A stretch of DNA of 11,143 nucleotides, taken from the NCBI GenBank assembly GCA_028692205.1, contig JAQUXV010000058.1:1-11143 (forward strand), read 5' to 3'. Numbering within the stretch: the first letter of the stretch is position 1; the number at the start of each line of letters is the position of its first letter. The translations under genes and the position numbers were made by a program. Source of the DNA: Eubacteriales bacterium (GTDB lineage Bacteria; Bacillota_A; Clostridia; Christensenellales; Aristaeellaceae). The notes beneath the pieces were generated by a model. That model was not told where the DNA came from and did no database searches. It was given only the letters and a program-made list of their open reading frames with translations. This document shows, piece after piece, positions 5,936 to 11,143 of the stretch.

Positions 5936-8323
5936 TTATTCCACGCCGCGCAAAAAATGCCCGCATGTGGAAGGTTCATCGTTTGCTTCCGCTTTATCGC
6001 CGGCCATCAGCCCGGCAAAGCGCCGTGTAATTGCTATCTGCGCTTCGGGCGGCTCCACCGTGAAGCATAAACGCATGCCCACACCGAGCGCGTGAACGCG
6101 CTTCGCCTGCCCCGAAAGATCGGTCGGCAGCGCGTTGAGCATCTCAATCACGCAGCCCTCCGGCATATGGATGCGCCGAAGCGGAAAGCGGTAACCCCTT
6201 CGGTCGGTCAGCGCCGCGTCGGGAGTGGCGCAAGCCCGATCCCTCGGCCCGCAGAGGCCGCAGTTCTTGCGGCCGGTCCGCAGGCCGCGCGCCACGCGCT
6301 CGGGGCAGTGGTTCAACAACATTACCCGTTCACGGCCGTATACCGTCAGCAGCGCGGGCACCCCTTGCGTATCCGGTAACAGCGCTTCCAATTCGCCCGC
6401 GTTCAGCTCCGGCCAGAGCGTAAAGAACGTGATGTTTCCGCTCAGCAGTTCCCGCGCCGCTTCACGGTTGGTTACCGGCACGCCGTCACCCAGCGCCAGC
6501 GGCAACGGACCCGGAAAGCCTAGCTGGCCCACGCTGCCCAGCACGATGCCCGCGAGCCTTTCCACGTTATCGGCAATTACAGGCAAAATCTGCCAAAAGG
6601 CGGCGGCGCTCATCTGCGGCGGCAGGCACAGCCATGCGCCACGCGGCAGCTTGGGCAATTCCGACGCCAGCACAGTACAATCCGTCGGTGCATACAGAAG
6701 TAGGTTCGCGCCCGCGGCTTGAAAATCCTGCCCGAGAGAGGCCTCCGCAAAGCTTACGGCCAGCGTTTCGGCAGCGTTGAGGGTCGGTGATACGATAACT
6801 GTTTCACCCTTCCGCAGCGCTGGTTCCGCCGGGAGCGGTTCCGTTGCAATGCGCCCGCTTTCAAACGCTTTACGCCGTTTATCGGCCAGCGCGGCGAGGG
6901 CGTCCCTCCGCAGGGCGTTCAGTGACGATACGGGCGCGAACGCCGCGTCGGTTTCAATGACCGGGTCGCCATTCAGCGTGAAGGGAGTATCGCCAAACTT
7001 TGTCAGCGCCCGCGCTATCTCCTCGCGCGTCAGGGCGCGTGTTCGCGGCGTCTGCGCCGTTTCTCCCGTTGCAGTCGCATCGTTTTCACCATCGTCCACG
7101 TGGAGGCTCAGGGGTTCGCCCGCGATGATCCGTGCGCGAATCGATACAGGGATTGGTGGTTCCGAAAGGTTTTGCGCTCTTTGAAGCTGCCGGGCATCCG
7201 CAAGCCGCGTTACCGCATCCCCCGCTTTCACCCGCACACCGGGGCGCAGGCGCAGCACCGCCTGCGTTTGCTCCTCCGGCCCGGAATAGCGCAGTTCAAC
7301 GTCCTCCGCGCTTTCAACGCGCAGGCTGTCGCCATCGTGCAGCGCCGCCTGCAGGCTGATAACCGCCAGCCCGTTCTTCACCGCCAGCACGCTTCCCACC
7401 GGCACGCCTCCGTGTCCCGATCGCAACGGGTCGCACAGCGCCGCGTCTTCCGCGCCCATCGCGTGCCCCACAGTGAAGCCGCCTCGATGGTAAATTTGTT
7501 TTAACTCTGTCATTTCCACCCCGGTCGCGGGGGCAAATTCGCCCCGGGCAAGCGCATCCAACGCTTTTCGGTATTGCCCGGTAACAACGGCGACGTATTC
7601 CGGACGCTTCAGCCGCCCCTCAATCTTCAAGGAACGTACGCCTGCCGACGCCAGTTCCGGCAGATGGTCGCGCAGGCACAGATCACGCATGGATAAATAG
7701 TTTCCGTGATAATCCCCCAGCGTTAACGCCTGTCGGCAGGGCTGCGCGCAACGACCCCGGTTGCCGCTTCGTCCGCCCGCCATGCTGGAGAGCAGGCATT
7801 GCCCGCTTACGCTTGCGCACAGCGCGCCATGGACAAACACCTCGGTTTCAACGCCCGTTTGGGCTACCTCCGCAATGGTCGAAAGGCTGCATTCCCGCGC
7901 CAGCACCACGCGGCGAAAGCCGTGCGCCCGCGCGAATTTCGCTCCTTCAGCCGTGTGGATGCCCATCTGCGTGCTCGTGTGCAGCGTCAGGCCGGGAAAA
8001 TGCTCCCGCGCAAGCCGCGCCACGCCCAAATCCTGCACGATAACCGCGTCGGCGCGACAGGCGTTAATAACCGACAGGGCTTCCAGCACCGCTTCCATCT
8101 CGTCCGGCTTCACAAGGGTGTTCACGGTCACATGTACGCGCACATGATATAAATGAGCGTATGCAACGGCTTTTTCCAGCGTTTCCGCATCAAAGTTCGC
8201 GGCGGACGCTCTGGCGCCGAAACGCGCATACCCCAAATAAACGGCATCTGCCCCGGCGCATACCGCAGCGCGCAACGCCTCTTCGCCGCCCGCCGGCGCC
8301 AGAAGTTCCATCGTCTCGTTCAT
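5936..8323 (-). CDS. U32-family protein with DUF3656, RlhA-like (23S rRNA hydroxylation candidate)
   Basis: Annotated in the family as a collagenase-like U32 peptidase. Its best-studied relative with the same architecture is E. coli RlhA (YdcP), required for 5-hydroxycytidine at 23S rRNA C2501. The 795 residues show a TIM-barrel-like N-terminus opening ELLAPAG, the HTSTQMGIH segment near 115-123, and the iron-sulfur-type cysteine signature Cys169, Cys176, Cys192, Cys196 (GALC to CAQPC). SLKIEGRLKRPEYV follows at 231-244. A DUF3656-like region spans about 390-490 (LTKFGDTPF at 440-448, LNALRRDAL at 468-476). The C-terminal domain has a second cluster, Cys673, 688, 691 and 698, and ends in a GHFLRGVE-like tail. 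Start: ATG 8323 has only a weak upstream GAG. Met5 at 8311 would give the family-typical MELLAPAG opening but has no better site. First gene of the minus-strand run; a specific rRNA target is inferred, not shown. Confidence 0.88.
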   Translation of the reverse strand: MNETMELLAPAGGEEALRAAVCAGADAVYLGYARFGARASAANFDAETLEKAVAYAHLYHVRVHVTVNTLVKPDEMEAVLEALSVINACRADAVIVQDLGVARLAREHFPGLTLHTSTQMGIHTAEGAKFARAHGFRRVVLARECSLSTIAEVAQTGVETEVFVHGALCASVSGQCLLSSMAGGRSGNRGRCAQPCRQALTLGDYHGNYLSMRDLCLRDHLPELASAGVRSLKIEGRLKRPEYVAVVTGQYRKALDALARGEFAPATGVEMTELKQIYHRGGFTVGHAMGAEDAALCDPLRSGHGGVPVGSVLAVKNGLAVISLQAALHDGDSLRVESAEDVELRYSGPEEQTQAVLRLRPGVRVKAGDAVTRLADARQLQRAQNLSEPPIPVSIRARIIAGEPLSLHVDDGENDATATGETAQTPRTRALTREEIARALTKFGDTPFTLNGDPVIETDAAFAPVSSLNALRRDALAALADKRRKAFESGRIATEPLPAEPALRKGETVIVSPTLNAAETLAVSFAEASLGQDFQAAGANLLLYAPTDCTVLASELPKLPRGAWLCLPPQMSAAAFWQILPVIADNVERLAGIVLGSVGQLGFPGPLPLALGDGVPVTNREAARELLSGNITFFTLWPELNAGELEALLPDTQGVPALLTVYGRERVMLLNHCPERVARGLRTGRKNCGLCGPRDRACATPDAALTDRRGYRFPLRRIHMPEGCVIEMLNALPTDLSGQAKRVHALGVGMRLCFTVEPPEAQIAITRRFAGLMAGDKAEANDEPSTCGHFLRGVE

Positions 8324-8763
8324 ATGCTCATTTCGCGGCCAAGCGCCGCAACCTCAATCCAAATTTTGTTTCTTTGCGCCGCCAAGCCGAAGCCCGCATA
8401 CCCCGCATAGGCAGCCCACTGCCTAAGTTGCCCCGGACAAGCGAAAAACAGCCCGCTCAAAAAGCCCCGGATGCGCGAATCGCGGCAACGCAGGCGAAGC
8501 TTTCTCAGCAAGCTGTCAGCGCGGAGGCAGGCAAACACCGAACCTGCATGTCGGCGAATCCCGGATGGATTGGATGGGCGAAACCCCCGCGGCATTAGCG
8601 CCGCGCCGTGGTTTTACCGTACCAAAACAGGGAAATACGGTTGCCGGTATGCAAAATGAAATCCGTGTTTGCCTGAACCCCGCCGGATAAGCACCGTCCC
8701 ACTCCCTTGTACCGTCCGGCACACCGGTGGGCGCATGGAGAGTTTTACGGCGCCTATCTGGAT
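8324..8763. other. 440-bp intergenic stretch with no convincing gene
   Basis: This lies between the cyclophilin stop and the start of the U32-mutS2-kinase run, so it should hold the promoter/leader of that operon. I could not find a good -35/-10 pair. What is visible: hairpin TAGGCAG/CTGCCTA with a 4-nt loop (8408-8425), an adjacent 9-bp tandem repeat (8393-8409), a CGCGGC/GCCGCG stem (8588-8605), and GCCCCGGA repeated directly at 8430-8437 and 8464-8471. No tRNA, SRP RNA, tmRNA or recognisable riboswitch core was seen. Open frames here are Arg-rich and lack ribosome binding sites. Confidence 0.5.
8408..8425. other. Hairpin upstream of the U32 gene
   Basis: TAGGCAG (8408-8414), loop CCCA, CTGCCTA (8419-8425): a perfect 7-bp stem with a tetraloop. 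On the minus strand it lies about 85 bp before the U32-family ATG. It could be a leader element or an operator. There is no T-tract, so it is not an intrinsic terminator. Confidence 0.4.
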
Positions 8764-9279
8764 TTACATCTGGTCGAAGGGATAAACCTGTCCGTTGGTT
8801 TCCACCCGGATCGATTTAATCACCTGCGGCACGGTCGGCCGGTCGCTGCGGTCGGTCGGTACGGACACGATCGCCTCGGCTACGTCCATACCGTCCAACA
8901 CTTTTCCGAAAGCTGCGTATGACCCGTCCAAATGCGGGCTGTCGCTGGTCATCACAAAGAACTGAGAGCCTGCGCTGTCCTTCATCATGCTGCGCGCCAT
9001 GCTCAGCACCCCATAGGTATGCTTAATGGGGTTTTGCACGCCGTTCTGGGCAAATTCGCCCTTAATGCAGTACCCCGGTCCGCCCGTGCCGGTGCCCTTG
9101 GGGCATCCGCCCTGAATCATAAACCCGGGAATGCAGCGGTGAAAAACCAGCCCGTCGTAAAACCCGCTGTTTGCCAGCGCGATAAAGTTGCCTACCGACT
9201 GGGGCGCGATATCGGGGTACAGTTCACCTTTCATGCTGCCGCCATTTTCCATCATGATCTCAAACGTGGGATTCGCCAA
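8764..9279 (-). CDS. Cyclophilin-type peptidyl-prolyl cis-trans isomerase
   Basis: Catalyses cis-trans isomerisation of Xaa-Pro bonds during protein folding. No signal peptide or membrane segment is visible, so it should be cytosolic. As called, 171 residues form a single cyclophilin domain. Signatures: FHRCIPGFMIQGG with catalytic Arg48 at 46-58, GTGTGGPGY at 62-70, the SMARSM segment, GSQFF at 105-109, and HLDG at 116-119. I chose TTG 9277-9279 as start. AGAAAGG (9289-9295) is then 9 nt upstream, and the protein opens MANP, as I recall for close bacterial homologues. The longer frame from ATG 9288 would have its ATG directly abutting the ribosome binding site, an untenable spacing, and adds only three residues. 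A sigma-A-type promoter lies at 9359-9386. No clear terminator follows. Confidence 0.93.
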   Translation of the reverse strand: MANPTFEIMMENGGSMKGELYPDIAPQSVGNFIALANSGFYDGLVFHRCIPGFMIQGGCPKGTGTGGPGYCIKGEFAQNGVQNPIKHTYGVLSMARSMMKDSAGSQFFVMTSDSPHLDGSYAAFGKVLDGMDVAEAIVSVPTDRSDRPTVPQVIKSIRVETNGQVYPFDQM

Positions 9280-9358
9280 ATTGATCATCCTTTCTGTTTC
9301 TCGCCTTTATGCTCAAGCCTTCGCTGCGTAAAATGCAAATTTCAGCAATAACCCATAT

Positions 9359-9386
9359 ATTATAACAGAAACCGTTCAACTTGCAA
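9359..9386 (-). promoter_or_regulatory. Promoter of the cyclophilin gene
   Basis: On the minus strand: -35 TTGCAA (9381-9386), 16-bp spacer, -10 TATAAT (9359-9364), a perfect consensus -10 preceded by TGT (extended -10). Transcription would start near 9352, leaving a leader of about 70 nt before the TTG start. The last ten spacer bases are CGGTTTCTG plus one base, a string also found just before the -10 of the divergent gene. Confidence 0.8.
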
Positions 9387-9401
9387 GCCGCCGGGCAAAG
9401 G

Positions 9402-9415
9402 TGGAAGCGTTTTCA
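9402..9415. promoter_or_regulatory. cre-like site (CcpA operator candidate)
   Basis: TGGAAGCGTTTTCA matches the Gram-positive catabolite-response consensus TGNAARCGNWWWCA at every position. It is embedded in a larger imperfect hairpin/dyad (9403-9422). Its centre lies about 56 bp upstream of the predicted cyclophilin transcription start. That resembles CcpA-activated sites more than repressed ones, and it is about 185 bp upstream of the plus-strand promoter's start. Whether this organism has CcpA cannot be seen here; another LacI-family regulator could use the site. Confidence 0.5.
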
Positions 9416-9508
9416 CGTTTCCGTGGTTCCTTACGAGCGGCGAAATATCGCTTCGCGCAAATAAAGCGTTGCTTTTCAAGCTATGCATCAGCTTTCCCGT
9501 TTGCCATC

Positions 9509-9521
9509 GAAAACCGTTTTC
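9509..9521. promoter_or_regulatory. GAAAAC-C-GTTTTC palindrome, possible LacI-family operator
   Basis: Perfect 6-1-6 dyad: GAAAAC (9509-9514), C, GTTTTC (9516-9521). The half-site resembles LacI/CcpA-family operators but has one extra central base relative to cre. It is about 35 bp upstream of the -35 of the plus-strand promoter. Confidence 0.35.
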
Positions 9522-9556
9522 CAGTATTTTGCTTTCACGGAAAGGTCGTTTATCGC

Positions 9557-9585
9557 TTGAAACGGACACCGGTTTCTGATAAACT
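9557..9585 (+). promoter_or_regulatory. Promoter of the PAS-GGDEF-EAL gene
   Basis: -35 TTGAAA (9557-9562), 17-bp spacer, -10 TAAACT (9580-9585) with an extended TGA just before it. The start would be near 9592, giving a leader of about 78 nt. The spacer contains an imperfect dyad GAAAC-GGACACCG-GTTTC (9559-9576) and the 9-mer CGGTTTCTG (9570-9578), which the divergent promoter also carries one base before its -10. Confidence 0.6.
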
Positions 9586-9669
9586 GATAGCAGCTTACTA
9601 CAGGGATATCGGCAGTATTCTCATTCTGAACAATCCTCTTCAACACTTCACCCTGAGGAAGGAGAAACC

Positions 9670-11143
9670 ATGGCCGTTTCCAAAAACGTGTTAGTCGTTG
9701 ACGACGCGAACCGTTTTGACGGGCAAACGCTGTTCGAGCCGGAATATCAGGTGCATCGCGTTGTTGATCGTCAAGCCGCCATGGCATTTCTGCAATCGCA
9801 AAACCCCATAACCGTCACGCTGATCAACCTGGAGGCTTCTTCTTCGGAGGGCCTTGCATTGCTTACCGAAATACGCGAGCAAAAAGGGTTGGACGCCATG
9901 GTCGTCTGGATCTGTCTGGACGCGGACGACGCATACGGTATCGAGCGCAGTTTCGAAGCCGGCGCGGACGAGATGATTTGCCGCCTGCCCGGCAACACCG
10001 CGCTCCAGTACCAGATTCGCAGGCTGAAGGCTTTCCCCATCCGCTATGAGGGCCGCGATACGCCCGTTTTTCTGGCGGGGGTATCCGACGTGCCCAGCCG
10101 TTACCGTGTGGAAGCGGTTCTGCGGGAAAGCGACCGCAAAATGGCCGCGATTATGAACGCCATTCCCGGCGGCATCGCCATGTTCGATCTTCACCAACCG
10201 GTGAAGCTGCTCTATTCCAACCCGGCGCTTTCCCGGATGTGCGGCTACAGCGTGAATGAGAACCGCAAGCTTTTTGCGGAGGACTATCACAAGCTGCTGG
10301 ATTCCCGCGATCATGTGCAGGTGGACCGGTTGATCAGCGACTTCCGGGAAAATCCGCAGCCGGTGAAAGCCGTTTTCCGTTTGCTGACCAAAACCGGTTC
10401 GTTCCGGTGGGTGCGCATTTCCGCCACACCGACCGGCGAGAACCTGCAGTGCAGCGTGGTATTTATTGATATTACGCAGGACAAGGAAAACGAAATCAAA
10501 AGCGAACGCATGCGCTGTGAACTGTATTACCGCAGCGAGCACGACGCGCTGACCGGCATCAACAACCGCGAAACATTTTACCGTAAAACCGCGGAAATGC
10601 TGCACGCTAATCCCGGCACCGATTACGTGCTTGTCACCATGGATATCGACCGGTTTAAGGTTGTCAACGACATGTTTGGCAAAGAGGTCGGCGACCAGAT
10701 ATTGGTGGTAATCGCCGAGGGCCTTCGCAGCCTGCTGAGCGACGTCGGCACCTGTGCGCGTATGGAGGCCGACCATTTCGTCGCCTGCCTGCCGCAGAAG
10801 ATGCTGGACATGGAACGCATTATGTCTCTTTTCAACGCGAGTCTGAAGCGCCAGAAAATCGATTATCAAATCCAGCTCTCCTACGGGATTTACCAGATAA
10901 ACGACATCGATACTCCGGTAAACCATATGTGCGACCGGGCCGTGATGGCAATGCGAACCGTAAAAGGCAACGCCGTCCACCGTTACGCGTTTTACGACGA
11001 TAAGCTCCGCCAGGCGATGCTGGAAGAGGACGCCGTGCTGGCCGAGATGAACAGCGCTCTGGAACAGGGGCAGTTCGTCCCCTATCTTCAGCCGATTTTT
11101 TCCATTGACAGCGATCAACCCGTCAGTGTGGAAATGCTGGTGC
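9670..11143 (+). CDS. Pseudo-receiver, PAS, degenerate GGDEF, EAL protein (c-di-GMP signalling), 3' end outside window
   Basis: A cytosolic multidomain signalling protein; 491 codons are in the window with no stop. Residues 5-120 fold like a CheY receiver (DD at 11-12, GADEMICRLP at 98-107), but the phosphoacceptor position is Asn53 (LINLEA) and the switch Lys is Arg105, so it is probably not phosphorylated. A PAS domain (about 155-275) covers MNAIPGGIAMFD through FIDITQ. A GGDEF domain (about 288-445) has HDALTGINNR, metal-ligand Asp325 in MDIDRFKVVND, and FGKEVGDQ. Its active-site motif is EADHF (366-370) instead of GGDEF, and no RxxD inhibitory site is seen, so diguanylate cyclase activity is unlikely. 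An EAL domain begins at about 452, with PYLQPIF at 471-477 and E-M-L at 488-490 keeping the metal-binding Glu. It is therefore a likely c-di-GMP phosphodiesterase or effector, but the rest is not visible. ATG 9670 follows AAGGAG at 5-nt spacing. Confidence 0.88.
   Translation, partial: MAVSKNVLVVDDANRFDGQTLFEPEYQVHRVVDRQAAMAFLQSQNPITVTLINLEASSSEGLALLTEIREQKGLDAMVVWICLDADDAYGIERSFEAGADEMICRLPGNTALQYQIRRLKAFPIRYEGRDTPVFLAGVSDVPSRYRVEAVLRESDRKMAAIMNAIPGGIAMFDLHQPVKLLYSNPALSRMCGYSVNENRKLFAEDYHKLLDSRDHVQVDRLISDFRENPQPVKAVFRLLTKTGSFRWVRISATPTGENLQCSVVFIDITQDKENEIKSERMRCELYYRSEHDALTGINNRETFYRKTAEMLHANPGTDYVLVTMDIDRFKVVNDMFGKEVGDQILVVIAEGLRSLLSDVGTCARMEADHFVACLPQKMLDMERIMSLFNASLKRQKIDYQIQLSYGIYQINDIDTPVNHMCDRAVMAMRTVKGNAVHRYAFYDDKLRQAMLEEDAVLAEMNSALEQGQFVPYLQPIFSIDSDQPVSVEMLV

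Noticed and set aside
8320..8595. 91-residue minus-strand frame overlapping the U32 start by ATGA
   Set aside because: The overlap looks like coupling, but there is no ribosome binding site, the N-terminus is Arg-rich and no family is recognisable. A repeat within it (AYAGYAG) comes from the DNA tandem repeat. Kept only as a remote possibility.
8580..8640. T-box-like GGTACC/ACCGCG pieces upstream of the U32 gene
   Set aside because: The order and spacing of the pieces do not reproduce the T-box core (GGGTGGNACCGCG), and no specifier stem is evident.
9360..9569. 69-residue minus-strand frame in the divergent region
   Set aside because: It covers both predicted promoters and the cre-like site, has no ribosome binding site and low-complexity composition.
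9401..9694. 97-residue plus-strand frame running into the signalling gene
   Set aside because: Out of frame with the real gene, crosses its promoter and ribosome binding site, and matches nothing recognisable.
9691..11118. 475-residue open frame on the minus strand, antisense to the PAS-GGDEF-EAL gene
   Set aside because: It mirrors a gene with clear domains, has no ribosome binding site and no recognisable motifs. Long antisense frames like this arise from GC-rich third positions.

Overview
The window looks like chromosome from a fairly GC-rich member of the Bacillota, probably Clostridia. The reasons are the strong AGGAGG-type ribosome binding sites, the use of GTG and TTG starts, MutS2 with a Smr tail, an RsfS gene, an OmpR/PhoR-type two-component pair, and a perfect match to the Gram-positive catabolite-response (cre) consensus. 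No genus is called. There is no rRNA, tRNA, insertion sequence, phage gene or CRISPR array.

Layout. At the left edge rsfS (22-387, +) starts on the stop of a gene that lies almost wholly outside the window, and it ends at an intrinsic terminator. A 363-bp convergent intergenic region (388-750) is packed with inverted repeats, including two near-identical GC-rich hairpins. From 8323 down to 751 a tightly spaced minus-strand run reads, in order of transcription: U32-family/RlhA-like protein, mutS2, OmpR-type response regulator, sensor histidine kinase, aroK. Gaps inside it are 42, 46, 5 and 4 bp. Next comes a 440-bp stretch with no convincing gene (8324-8763). A cytosolic cyclophilin follows (8764-9279, -), probably starting at TTG. 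A 390-bp divergent control region (9280-9669) holds a promoter for each neighbour, a cre-like site and several GAAAC/GTTTC dyads. At the right edge a large plus-strand signalling gene (from 9670) runs out of the window; it encodes pseudo-receiver, PAS, degenerate GGDEF and the start of an EAL domain.

How they fit. RsfS (ribosome dimer silencing), the RlhA-like U32 protein (23S rRNA hydroxylation in its best-known relative) and MutS2-Smr (collided-ribosome rescue and/or DNA recombination control) point to ribosome upkeep. The two-component pair and the c-di-GMP-type protein are sensory. AroK is a housekeeping aromatic-biosynthesis enzyme that appears translationally coupled to the kinase.

I found no clear new multi-gene system. 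The most interesting material is regulatory: the divergent promoter region, where both promoters carry the same 9-mer at the same distance from the -10, and the hairpin-rich convergent region. The apparently inactivated receiver and GGDEF modules of the last protein are also notable.
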